Shown here one piece after another: positions 11,438 through 21,960 of a DNA stretch of 64,000 nt. The stretch is from Pegoplata infirma (taxonomy: Eukaryota > Arthropoda > Insecta > Diptera > Anthomyiidae). The translations under genes and the position numbers were made by a program. Numbering within the stretch: the stretch's first letter is position 1; each line of letters opens with the position of its first letter. The stretch covers positions 287,203,530-287,267,529 of the forward strand of contig OY992536.1 in assembly GCA_963921195.1 (NCBI GenBank), read 5' to 3'. The notes beneath the pieces were generated by a model. It saw only the letters and a list, made by a program, of their open reading frames with translations. It was not told the origin of the DNA and made no database searches.

Positions 11438-11875
11438 TTGAGATGGACACGTGACGAGTGACTTTTGGCTCACTCACGCTCACAACAGGAATTTTGCAAT
11501 TACGCACACTTATTACGCAACTTTTTCTCCGCTCACACTCACATGCACTCACACAAGCTTCACTCAAACTCACGTTGACTCACACTCACGTTGACTCAAC
11601 TTTTATTTATAAAAAAAATAAAATTTAAAATTTTTTTTATTTTTTTATAAAAAAAATTTAAGGTTAGCCAAATTCTACATTTTTTTTTTTTTTTTTGAAA
11701 CGAAATTTAAAGTTTATCTAAATTTTGTTGCTTTTTTCGGAAAAAACGAAAAAAATATCGACTCACGCACACTTTCTCAAGCAAATATGTTATTTTTGGT
11801 CACTTATGGAAAAGTTTCCCCCGCTCACTCTCACAATCACGAGAGAAAATTGAGTTTCAGTCACAATCACGAGTG
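11438..11875 (+). repeat. TCACTCACG-rich hAT-like element, left part
   Basis: It begins GAGATGGACACGTGA, then carries many copies of CTCACTCACGCTCAC and CACACTCACG. It matches the element at 55465-56046 in both order and content. Here the right portion is displaced by a hAT MITE inserted at 11884. A possible right end (CCATCTCTA) is far away near 15112, so the whole may span about 3.7 kb of nested DNA. Confidence 0.5.
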
Positions 11876-11883
11876 ATTATTAT

Positions 11884-12630
11884 CAGAGCTTCGAAGGATT
11901 TCATTCCTTAATTCGATTTGCCATTCTGAGTGAAAATTTAGTGATTGCATTCCCCAATCACATTTTAGCGAATTTAATGAATTTACTTTAGACTCATTCG
12001 ATTTATAAATATCGAATGCATTCGTTTTATTTTTCATTCGGCTTTCAAAAATCGAATGCATTCGATTTTTTTCCTTCGACTTTTAAAATCGAATGCATTT
12101 ACTTGCGAATGCAATCGATTTTCTGTTCATTCAATTTGAAAAATCGAATGGCTTATTCATTCATTGCATAAAAAATGTAAAAAAACTAACCAAGCAAAAC
12201 GGAGCCAATTTTGTGTCCATAGTATCGCTAACACTCTTCACATTTTTTTTGTCGTATAGGCAGTTAATATGTGCATTTTTTAAATTTTCGGGAACACCAA
12301 TTTTTTTGGATTCAAAATTAGAGGCCATTAGGGTCATCGTATGTAAAGAGATTAGGCGATACTATGGACCAAAATTTGGCTCCGTTTTGGTCTATATATT
12401 TAAAAAATCGATTGCATTCGCAGTGGAATGATAAAAAATCGAATGCATTCGATTTTTCTAAATCGAATGAACAAGAAATCTAATGCATTCATTTTTGTTC
12501 ATTCAGTCGAATGAATTCCAAGGACTGCATTCAATGTTGATTTATGAAATCGTATGCATTCACTGACCATGAAAATTGAATGGATTTTTTTGAGAATTCA
12601 TTCAAAAGGATTTCATTCTTCGAAGCTCTG
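11884..12630. mobile_element. hAT-like MITE with CAGAGCTTCGAA ends, 747 bp
   Basis: The ends CAGAGCTTCGAAGGATTTC and its complement are flanked by ATTATTAT (11876-11883) and ATTTTTAT (12631-12638), a 7-of-8 match to an 8-bp duplication. CAGAG starts and 8-bp duplications are typical of hAT elements. The interior is full of the palindrome TCGAATGCATTCGA. A relative with CAGAGATTCGAA ends is at 57075-58532. No transposase is encoded. Confidence 0.7.
12185..12402. repeat. Inverted-repeat insert inside the hAT-like MITE
   Basis: Arms containing AAAACGGAGCCAATTTTG and TCCATAGTATCGC on the left recur as complements on the right (GCGATACTATGGACC and TTGGCTCCGTTTT). The block breaks the surrounding ATGCATTCGA pattern, so it is probably a separate small foldback element. 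No clear target duplication is seen. Confidence 0.6.
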
Positions 12631-12631
12631 A

Positions 12632-13257
12632 TTTTTATACCCTGCAACTACAGTATGGGGTATACTCACTTTGTCATTCCGTGTGTAACGCATCAAAATA
12701 TCGGTCTATGACCCCAAAATGTATATATATTTATGATCAGTGATCGATTCTAGCGATGTCCGTCCGTCCGTCTGTCCCTTTGTAGTTAACACGTTGCAGT
12801 CCAAAATAAAAGAGTTAGACTACCGAAATTTGGCAGGTTAAGTTCGTAAATGAGAAAAATTGGACCTAGGGGAAAAGAGTTCCCTCTTGAAGAACTAAAC
12901 CAACCTCTGAAAAACAACATATTTTTCCACGATGATTTGTGTTTTTGTTTAACAAATGCAACATTTTTATGCTAAAATAATTCAAAGTCATGGACTTGGA
13001 CCCGGGGAATTAGAAAATGAGTTTTTTCGGTCGTTGATTAAAAAAATTTGTTTAAATAATGATAACTATTGCAAAAGTATAAGAATGAATTTTTAAACAT
13101 ATATTTCGTGGGAAAATTTGTCACCCCAATGACCACTGTCCTCCCCACCAAAAAAAATAAATAAAACGCCCCTGAAAATTTTTAATTTTTTTTGCATGTT
13201 GGAGGGTATAAAAGATTCGACACAGCCGAATTTAACACTCTTACTTGCTTTTTTTTA
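12632..13257 (+). mobile_element. mini-me/DINE-1-type element
   Basis: It starts with TTTTTATACCCTGCAAC, followed by TCATTCCGTGTGTAAC and GAAATATCGG-like text, a TATATATTTATGATC stretch and a short GTCC/GTCT run near 12760. It ends GAATTTAACACTCTTACTTG plus a T run. This layout (TA-rich proto-microsatellite, GTCY proto-microsatellite, fixed tail) is that described for dipteran mini-me elements, which are non-autonomous and Helitron-related. There is no coding capacity. Confidence 0.75.
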
Positions 13258-13584
13258 ACTTCTTGAACGTAGGAAAAAAACAAATTTCAAATAGCGATAT
13301 CTCGAAAACCGTTCAACGGATTTAAATTTATATATTCGTGTTCAGCGCAACAAAATCAATAAATATCACCGTCCGACAAAAATTTAAAAAAAATCGTTGA
13401 ACACGAAATGTATCCTTTAAAACTTTGAAGTCCTTTTAAAAGGAAACAGGATCACGAAATGAAAAACTGTAAAATTCAGTTTTACTCCATTTAATATCTA
13501 CTTTCAGACGTATATCATCTGGTTCATGTTTAATATTGGCTATCGAACGGTATTATTTGTGGCAAGACATATTTTTTTTAATTT

Positions 13585-13765
13585 TTTTTTTTTCAAATTT
13601 AAAAAATCTAACTTTTATCGCCGAGCGTCACTGGTTAATTTAATGTGATTGGCCCCAATTTTTTTAGGCCTAGGAGAATAAAAATTTTCCCGTTCGTTTA
13701 AAATCGGAAGAAAAACTTTTAAGCCATACAAAACAAAATTCCAGTCTAATGTCACAGACTCCCCT
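13585..13765. repeat. Dispersed repeat shared with 17336-17500
   Basis: Both stretches read CGCCNNGCGYCAC, then TAATTTAATTYGATTGG, GGAGAATAAAAATTTTCCC and AATCGGAA/AATTGGAA in the same order, about 170 bases long and diverged. I do not recognise the family. Confidence 0.5.
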
Positions 13766-13829
13766 TCGCGCGGCTAAAGTTTTTGTTTATACTTTAGAAC
13801 CACTAGACCAATTTCGCTAAATAACAATA

Positions 13830-13970
13830 GCTACATGACCAGAAAAATTACAAATATATGCCAAATTTCAGGTGCCTCTGAGTTTTCTTTCGAAAGTTAG
13901 CGTGTTTTCAACTAAAAGACAGAGCGACAGACGAATAGACATCGCTAGATCGACGTAAAATCTATCTTTC
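13830..13970 (-). mobile_element. mini-me fragment, reverse strand
   Basis: Reverse complement of the middle of a mini-me: AAAGTTAGCGTGTTTTC, an ACAGAGCGACAGACG remnant of the GTCY run, and CATCGCTAGATCG. Both ends are missing. Confidence 0.5.
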
Positions 13971-14094
13971 AGAGAGTGGTTAAGATGTACAAGTGGGAAC
14001 TTGTTCACCATGTTTTCATGGATATATTTTTTTCAAGTTCCTAAAAAAGTATTTAAAAAAATTTTGATGAAAAAGTAGAAAACTCGGAAAGCAT

Positions 14095-15065
14095 AATAGG
14101 AAATATTGTCGTACTGTGAGTAAACAAAATAATTATTTTGTAGGTCAATTTCCCTGCAAGAATTTCGATACGAAGAAGATACCCAAGCGTATCGCCTGGA
14201 AGATAAATTGTATTGCGGGTGATATGTTCTTCGTATTGCGGAAGAAACACCCTTTGGTAGAAATCGTGTCCCAAAAGCAATACGTCCAAGAGATTCGAAA
14301 GCAATTCATCTGGAAGATAAGTGGGCGATATTGCCAGATAATCATTTGGAAGATAAATTTAAGACATCACTCAAACTAGAAAATATTGCCAGATAATCCC
14401 CTAAGCGATATCCCCGACACTGTTACTGGAAGATAAAAAGAAGATGTCACCGTTTTTGTCTCAGAGAAGATAAAATTAGGGTCTTTATTATTTGATATTA
14501 TACTCAAAAAGATAATAAATTACAAAAAATGTCTTGATGCTGATTTCTTGATTTTTTGCATGATCTTGAAATAATTGTTTTATATTGTTCAGAAATTTGA
14601 TGAAAATGAGCTGCATCTAATGCAATAAATAAATGCAGAAAATTAGATTTGAGGCATAATATTTTTTTGATTGAAAATTCTTTACTTACCTCCTCAAACC
14701 ACTTTTTAGAATTTTTGTTTGATTTATTCCATATTAATTGCAAAATAACGAAGAAAATCGAAATTATAATATAGAAATATTTTTTTGACAACAAATAAAA
14801 TATTTTGATTTCGTTATTTTTTCATCCGTATGATAAAAAGAAGATATCGTATGTGAATCGCGCAGGTGTAAAATCAACTGGAAGACAAATTTTTGATAAT
14901 TTATCTACTTTAGAAATGAAAAAAAAATATATTTTTTTTTTAAATGTTAAAAGGAAGATTTTAACAAATTACTACTTTGATTATTTTTATTTTGATAAAA
15001 AGAAGATTGCCGCAATTTCTCCTAAGCTATATTACTTCCAAATGTTTGCAGGGTTGCATTAAATA
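14095..15065. repeat. Unidentified repeat block with TGGAAGATAA motif
   Basis: CTGGAAGATAA or CTGGAAGACAA recurs at least five times, together with GATAAAAAGAAGAT (three times) and GCGATAT. AGGGTTGCATTAAAT near 15050 may be an element end. Short open frames here do not resemble proteins. The identity is unknown. Confidence 0.4.
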
Positions 15066-16246
15066 AATGTCTTTCCTTAGTGTCAGTTAATAGTAACTCA
15101 CGCTTCCATCTCTAGCGTGTTCTATTCAGTTCTTATACTTGCGAGAGAGATTCTGTTAGTAAGCGAAAGACTTTCGCTTTATTTAACGTTGATGATTTGG
15201 GTGTAAAGTGCTTTATTGTCTGGAGATGGTTTAAAATTCTATTTAATTTTTTTTTGTGTACATCATAACCCAACAAAATTTTTGAACGGAAAATAACAAC
15301 AAATTTGTTTTACACTTTATTATCATACAACTGAGTTCTGGAAAGTATGCCAAATTTGATGTTATAAAACCGTTGCTTTTGTAACTGTCAAATAAAAGAC
15401 AAAAATGAATGTCTTTCATCAATTTTCTCACTTTTCCTTTTTCAAAACTGTGAACGAATAAGTTGGACACTTGCAGTTTATGAACTCATTTTTTATTTGA
15501 AATATGGGCGTTATACTTAAATTAGAAACAGAGTTATGCAGCCGTAACCGTAAACTAGCGTTGCGTATAGAGGTTTTCGTTATATGAGAACAAATGACAA
15601 CAATAATTCGTCTTTGAAGACGTCTACGTGATTTTCTATTTCATTTTGATCGCTACGCTACGTTAGGGGACAGTTACGGGTAGCTAACGCAGCCTTAAGT
15701 AGTTTAACTATTTTTTGGTAACCAAAAATTTAACTGGGAATTAATTTCCAAAAAATGTTTGCTGGTATATTGTAGTAATGTTGTTACTGCGGCTGATGAT
15801 GCTTCTGTTGCTGATATATCAGTAATATTGTTGTCATTGTGTCGTTGTTTTGTTGCTCTATTGTTAATGTAATTACAATTATGCAAAATGCACATTTTGC
15901 CTGTTGGGCATGTGCGCCAAATTTAATGATTTCTGTTTATTTATTTTTTTTTTAGTATAGACTTTTAATTTACTATAGAATTTTATTTAATTTAGAAACA
16001 ATGAATGTATCACATTACAAACAATTATTTGGGGGAATAAAATTGGTTGTATTACATAAAGGTTTTAAATGTTGGGGATATGAAAAAATTCATGTAAAAG
16101 TCGAACACTTTTAACAAAAATAAATAGTTGAGTACTAAAAGTTCTGAGACTGATAAAACAACCTCAAGTATCTCGTGAAATATTTTTAACTTAAAAAAAT
16201 TTCTCAGAAAAAAAAAAAATCCAAAAATGTGTAAAAAAAGTAATTT
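15066..16246. other. Non-coding DNA, no gene seen
   Basis: A short right-end relic, CTCACGCTTCCATCTCTA, is at 15096-15113 (see the 11438 element). GTT/GCT triplet runs lie around 15775-15850. Otherwise plain AT-rich DNA. Confidence 0.4.
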
Positions 16247-16282
16247 CATCTTAGATCCCAGAGTACTCTGGGATCTAAGATG
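16247..16282. repeat. 36-bp perfect palindrome
   Basis: CATCTTAGATCCCAGAGT is followed immediately by its exact complement, with no loop; the centre is AGTACT. It sits in AT-rich DNA and would form a perfect hairpin or cruciform. Confidence 0.9.
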
Positions 16283-16417
16283 CTTTAAATTTATCGAAAC
16301 CTTGTCTTTGTGTTGAAATTATTCTTTTAAAAACTCTTCAAATTAAAATAATTTTTGAAGTGGTATTTTAGAAGAATTGATTTTTGACAAGAAAATTAAG
16401 ACTTAGCGTTTCGTGTC

Positions 16418-16457
16418 ATCCAGCGCATAGCTGGCCCCAGTTTGGGCGCCACTTTTT
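16418..16457 (-). other. Possible retroviral-type primer-binding site, no element resolved
   Basis: On the minus strand the text reads TGGCGCCCAAACTGGGGCC, which resembles the tRNA primer-binding sites just inside the left LTR of Ty3/gypsy elements. I found no matching LTR pair, so this is suggestive only. A TTTTAGAAGAATTG direct repeat at about 16364 and 16488 flanks it loosely. Confidence 0.25.
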
Positions 16458-17766
16458 AAATAATTGTTAGAAGTAATTTGAAAGTGTTATTTTAGAAGAA
16501 TTGTATTTTTAAACAAAAATGCGAATTATTATGAAGTGTTACCCGAGGCGAGGTATGGTGTTATTTGACTTTAATATAAGCGATTTTAATTTACATTTCA
16601 GCACAAAACATAATAAATTACATTTCTAATTGATTCATACAGGAATATAAAAACAGTTTCCAAACACCATCCCAGTTGGAAAATGTGTCACTGAGGAAAT
16701 TTATATAGTGATTCCTTAGAGAAATGTCTTCAAATGTCTTCAGATTCAAATGTCTTCAAATGTCTTCAGAATTTTTGCTTTACGAGCGTGGGCAATTCCT
16801 CTTAGACGTCGAAAAGGAAATTCTTCAATACAGCAGTATATTAAATTAGAATTTTAAATCTGTGAAACTCTTCAATTTCCAAGAAAAAGATGGCAATATC
16901 ATCAATTTATTTGAAATAAAATCAAAATCTTGCAGTATAAAAGTAATACATATACAAATAATTTTCAAAATAAAGTTTGGAACAAGTAGTTAGGTGTGGG
17001 ATAGGGCTGCCAACCCCGAAATCCCGAATACCGGGATTTTTGTCATAAAATGAATCCCGAATCCTGGAATTTTTAAGCTCAAATCTCGGGATTTTTGAAA
17101 TGTTAAAAATGTATGAGAATTTATTTACAAAAAAAACAACTTTGTTCAATTATTGTTACATTTTCATAAACAAATTAAAACTAAAACTTTTTTAATTTTT
17201 AACGTAGCTGGCTACGAATTTGGCTGAGCTGAGAATTCTACCCATGCTTGCAGAATAATAGTCCTTCGCACTAACCATTAAGCCACAATCACGGAGCCCT
17301 TTGACGAAAGTTTGAAGGTTTTGGCAAAAATTTTCTATAAAAACCGAAACTTTGATCGAAGCGCGCCACGGGTAAATTTAATTCGATTGGCGTCAAATTT
17401 GTACCACATAAGTTTTAGTCGGAGGAGAATAAAAATTTTCCCGGACGTTCAAAATTGGAATAAAAACTTTTTTTATACAAAAAAAGCAAGTCTAATGTAT
17501 TATATTATTACTTTTCTCCTTTAAATGTTTTTATTATTTTAGATTTTCTTTAAATTAGTTTTAAAATTATACAGTGTAACAACCAAACTCGGAATGGAAT
17601 GAAACCAAAAGCAAATAAAAGTTGTCATTTTCCATAACAAACCCCTCAAGGATTTTTTAGCTCATTGCTAAATATTTAATAATAATAATTACTTGAAAAC
17701 TGCATAAGTGGCGTATACTTAATTTCTTAATTACCATTAAATAACAATCAGAAGAATTAGAAATAA

Positions 17767-17925
17767 TTTTTATACCCTCCACTCTAGTGATAGAGGGTAT
17801 ATATAAGTTTGTCATTCTGTTTGTAACTCATCGAAATATCGATCTGGGACCCCATAAAGTATATATATTCATGATGCCCGATCGATTTTAAGACATTCTA
17901 GCGATGTCCGTCTGTCCGTCTGTCC

Positions 17926-17959
<34 letters not shown>

Positions 17960-18404
17960 GGAAAATGCTGTAGCGAACAAAATATTGCACAGAGATGACT
18001 GAAATTTAACATATTTATTGGAAGTTCTCCCGAGAAGTTTGGTATTGCATTTGAGCGATATCGGTTCAGCGGTTCAAAAGTTATGAACGAAAATGTAAGC
18101 ACACCTCAAAAATTTTAGTACATTCAACATAACCTAAAAATACAAAATGCTTTAATTCGGCTTCTGGTTGGCATATGTGAATATAATTGAACACCAAATG
18201 GTATTTAAACAAGTACAAAGACAAAAAAAAAATCGCGGATTTTTTTTACCAAAATTTTTCTTCGCGAAAATTTTTTTTTCAAAAGTTTTTTTTTTTTCAA
18301 AAGTAATTTCCTTTTAAATTAAGTTTTTTGTAATAATCTTTTTGTAAGTGTGGAGGGTATCACTACATTCGGCAAGGCCGAATTTAACTTTTTTACTTGT
18401 TTTT
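17767..18404 (+). mobile_element. mini-me/DINE-1-type element
   Basis: It starts TTTTTATACCCTCCACTC with a TAGTGATAGAGGGTATATA hairpin head. It continues with TTTGTCATTCTGTTTGTAAC, then a pure GTCC/GTCT run of about 50 bases (17908-17959), and ends GAATTTAACTTTTTTACTTG plus T run. This is a near-complete copy lying inside the hAT-like element. Confidence 0.85.
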
Positions 18405-18415
18405 AATAATTTCGT

Positions 18416-18496
18416 TGTAGCGAAATCGAACTAAAGGTTTTCGTGGGAATCAAACCCACGACTCCCTGCTTAATAGGCTAGCACGCTACCAACTAA
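18416..18496 (-). other. tRNA-derived segment (SINE head or tRNA pseudogene)
   Basis: On the minus strand: TGGGTTAGTTGGTAGCG (A-box-like, D arm), then GCTAGCCTATTAAGC (anticodon-arm position), then GTGGGTTTGATTCCCAC (T arm with a 5-bp stem and a B box). The order and spacing are tRNA-like. The acceptor stem cannot be closed, so I do not call a functional tRNA. Confidence 0.5.
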
Positions 18497-19194
18497 CCCA
18501 CAGTAGGCCCCTTAATACGCAAAATAAAATTGAAACATAAAGAGTCTACTATTTTTTTACTTTTATAATCAAAGAAAATTAATGCCGAAAAATCAAGGAA
18601 TCCCGAAAAATCTTGGGATCCCGAAAAATCCCGTGATCGCGAAAAATCCGCGGATCCCTGGATTTTGATTTTTAAATCCCGAATCCCGGGATTTTAAAAA
18701 AACTGATCCCGTTTGACAGCCCTAGTGTGGGACTAATAAACTGTAGGTTCCAGGTTCAAATCCAGTTGGGACTAAAAAAGGCGAAAAGTTTTTTTTTAAA
18801 TACGAGAAAGATAATTTATAAAGGAAAATGGATAAAACTAAAAACTATAGCAAATACGAATATTTTTTGTATTTTTGTATGACTTACGTCAGCCATTTCC
18901 CCAAAGAAGTCTTAGGTGACATGTCCCCAGAAGGTCAGCATGGCCTGACTACTGCTGGCTTTGAGAGAAGACATTTTGAAAATTTATATAAAACTGACCT
19001 AAACTCAGTACATAGAGATCTTTTGTGGATGTCAGCAGTGACTCTGACACGCGGCGTCACTGAGCATAGTAGACATAGACCAGATATGAACAAGAAAAAT
19101 GTTAGTATTTTTGATACATTTATAATCCAGAGATAAGCTTTTACGTCTTATTTTTGTAAATAAAATTGAAAGCCTTCTTTTTTGTGATGGTTTA

Positions 19195-19275
19195 TAGCAA
19201 TGGTTCTCAAATGGTGGGTCGCGACACCCTAGGGGGTCGCGGAAGAGTTTCAGGGGGGTCGCGATCAATTTTGTT
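19195..19275. mobile_element. hAT-like terminal fragment
   Basis: GCAATGGTTCTCAAATGGTGGGTCGCGAC is close in form to hAT ends of the CAGTGGTTCTCAA type. It is followed by short GGGGGTCGCG repeats. I see no partner end in the neighbourhood. Confidence 0.4.
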
Positions 19276-19308
19276 AAAACTTAAATTTTGCTAAATTTAA
19301 ACCACATT

Positions 19309-21147
19309 TTTATACCCTCCACTCTAGTGATAGAGGGTATATATACCATTAAAAAAGGGCATTATACCATTTTTATACCCTCCACTCTAGTGATAGAGGG
19401 TATATATACCATTAATATAGTTTTGTATGGGCTATCGATTAAAAATTTTTTTTTTGGAAAATTTTCAGAACCCGTTCTGAAATTTTCCATTTTTTAAAAA
19501 AGTCAATTTATCAAAAATCCGGCCACTTTTTTTTCTCTTTTTTATTTATTTTTTTAAAAGTTTAGATGTTTGTCCATCCACACAAAAAAAATCAGAAACA
19601 CGTTCATCTTTTTTTTCGAGAAAATCGCATTTGAACTTTAAATTTCATAACAATTTTGTTATTTGCTTGTATTTCTTTGTTTTAAAGTTGCGAATGAGTA
19701 ATATTAATTGCATAAATATTCGTCATTCGCTCTGTTGACACAAGAAAATACAAGCAAATTACTAAATTGTTATGAAATTTAAAGTTCAAATGCGATTTTC
19801 TCGAAAAAAAAGATAAACGTGTTTCTGATTTTTTTTTTGTGTGGATGGACAAACATCTAAACTTTTAAAAAAATAAATAAAAAAGAAAAAAAAAAAAGTG
19901 GACGGATTTTTGATAAATTGACTTTTTTAAAAAATGGAAAATTTCAGAACGGGTTCTGAAAATTTTCAAAAAAAAAAAATTTTAATCGATAGCCCATACA
20001 AAACTAAATAAGAACGTAAATTTTTGACATTGTGCTGCATTCCGTTTTAATGTGATAAATATTTAATCAAGGCAACTCGCCACAAATTTGATCATTTTTC
20101 CAATATTTGACCACGCCTCCTAAGCCCAGTTTTTGAAAAATTGAAAAACAAAAACGCAATTTTCTAAGTTCCATATAGGGCTATCCATATCACCTATTCA
20201 GAAGTTTACGGTATACATGTTTTTTTTTCGCTGGACATTTGGTGTGGAATGCCTCATATATAAGTTTGTCATTCCGTTTGTTACACCTCGAAATATTGGT
20301 CTAGGACCCCATAAAGTATATATATTCATGATCCTCGATCGATTTTAAGACGATCTAGCGATGTCCGTCCGTCCGTCCGTCCGTCCGTCCGTCTGTCCGT
20401 CTGTCTGTCTGTTGAAAACACGCTAACTTTTGAAAGACTTTACGGAGGCTCCTGAAGTTTGGCATATATGTTGGTATTGCAATCCAGCGAAATCGGTGCA
20501 GTGGTTCAAAGTTATGAGCAAAAGACTGAATTTCGGCAAGGGGTTTTCGTGAATTTATGAGATAAAAAGCACTATAACTTTCGAAAATCATTTCTGAGGA
20601 TGCTGAAGCTAGGCATATATATTTTTCGTTCTTCCGGCCTAGTTCGTATTGAATTTCACCAAAATCGGTCCAGTGGTTCAAAAGTTATTAGCAAAACCGT
20701 GAATATCAGATAAGCTTCACCTTAAATTCACGTGGTGAAAACCCGTTAAACCTGTTTTACAACCATTGGTAAGTCACAAAAATATTTTAAAACGTATTTT
20801 TGCCACTCAAAAATATTTTTATACCAAAACAAAACAAAAAATACACTCGAAAAAAATGTTACACTAAAAAAAAAATTTACACTCAAAAAAAAAATTAGTA
20901 AATTTTTTTTTTAATGTAAAATTAAAAAAAAAAAATACACTCAAAAAAAATTTACACTCCAAAAAAAAATAATTTTTTTTTTTGTTAAAAAATTACTAAA
21001 AAAAATTGTACACTCAAAAAAAAAAATTAGAATTTTTTTAAAATATTTCTGTTATTTTTTCACGTTAGAAAATTTACTTAAAATGGGCATTGTGGAGGGT
21101 ATTCATAGATTCGGCCAAGTCGAATTTAACTTTTATACTTGTTTTAT
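19309..21147 (+). mobile_element. mini-me element with duplicated head and internal insertions
   Basis: The head, TTTTTATACCCTCCACTC through GAGGGTATATATACC, occurs twice (19309-19351 and 19372-19414), separated by about 20 bases. The body resumes at 20255 (TATATAAGTTTGTCATTCC), with a GTCC/GTCT run at 20362-20412, and the tail GAATTTAACTTTTATACTTG ends at about 21145. Between head and body sit the foldback at 19420-20004 and about 250 bases of other sequence. The 3' part has tandem TTACACTCAAAAAAA stretches, also present in the copy at 53003-53990. Confidence 0.75.
19420..20004. mobile_element. 585-bp foldback element, nearly perfect palindrome
   Basis: It begins GTTTTGTATGGGCTATCG and ends with the complement CGATAGCCCATACAAAAC, with TA on both sides. 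The arms stay complementary for about 260-270 bases each with only a few mismatches. The centre, near 19690-19730, holds a GCGAATGA...TCATTCGC stem. It is inserted into the head region of a mini-me element. Confidence 0.85.
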
Positions 21148-21239
21148 TTTTGTCTTATAAAAATATACAAATAAATAATAGAAATAAATTATTTCCATCA
21201 CTTAAGGTTCCTCCGTAATCACTGTGCAGTTGTTAATTT

Positions 21240-21960
21240 CCCGGGATGTCAAAAAATGATTTGTGAAGTTTTTTTGGCTGAGTCCGGGATCTGACAGTTC
21301 GTTTTCTATTAACTTTTCGATGCTGATTCCGAATCTGGGTTTAAAATTTTTCTAGTACGTTAGGTTTTTGAGATAATTAAAGGCAAAGTTCACAAAAACG
21401 TATTCTTGTGCATTTTTAAGAGCTCTGTTTGTGATATTTTTGGATGCATCTGGGATCTGACCAATTTTGTCGATTTACTTTCTAATGCTGATTCCAAATC
21501 TGGATACAAATAACGAATCTAGATTCGTGATCGAATAAAATTTCGATCAATACCAAATATTGGTACATAATTTTGGAGAAAAAACAATCATTACTCAAAA
21601 TTGGACTTGAAATGCTATCTTTGTAAACATTTCTTCATTTCTGACAGGTTAAACTGGTATTTTTCTTTTATTTTCGGAATTTAAAAAATGGATGACGATA
21701 GTAAGTTTCGACATAAAATGCCGTTGTTCGGGACCTGGTTTCCAAATTTTGGAGGAAATTGAGGTCATAGTTCACAAAAATTGTGTTTTTTTTAGTTTTT
21801 AGAAGTTTTTTACGTGAAATTTTTGGTATGCGTCTGGGATCTGACCACACGGTTTCGATTAATCTTTTAATGCTGTTTCTGAATTTGTTTTCCAAATTTT
21901 TCCATTACTTCAGGGTGTTAAAAAAAACTGAGGGCAAAGTTCACGTTAATAATTAATTTT
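21240..21960. repeat. Degenerate tandem repeat of about 160 bp
   Basis: GGGATCTGAC, then AATGCTGATTCC and GGCAAAGTTCAC, recur in the same order starting near 21289, 21449 and 21836. The last unit is displaced by unrelated sequence. No lasting coding frame. Confidence 0.55.

Larger units (their letters stand above)
17002..18724. mobile_element. hAT-like element with 8-bp duplication, 1.7 kb
   Basis: The ends are TAGGGCTGCCAA on the left and TTTGACAGCCCTA on the right. Both sides carry the perfect 8-bp repeat GTGTGGGA (16994-17001 and 18725-18732). Next to each end are clusters of ATCCCGAAT/CGGGATTTTT motifs, at 17018-17100 and 18590-18700. The interior contains a full mini-me element (17767-18404), a dispersed repeat and a tRNA-derived segment, so most of its length is later insertion. 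No transposase was found. Confidence 0.8.
16985..18770 (+). other. tRNA-like relic interrupted by a hAT insertion
   Basis: AGTAGTTAGGTGTGGGA before the insertion and CTAATAAACTG...CCAGGTTCAAATCC after it would join into an A-box/B-box tRNA-like segment of about 60 bases. The hAT element at 17002-18724 lies between the two boxes. Confidence 0.4.

Noticed and set aside
18828..19136. 102-codon frame with reasonable composition
   Set aside because: No known domain, no splice context, and it abuts decayed transposon ends; it may be old repeat text, and I could not support a gene.
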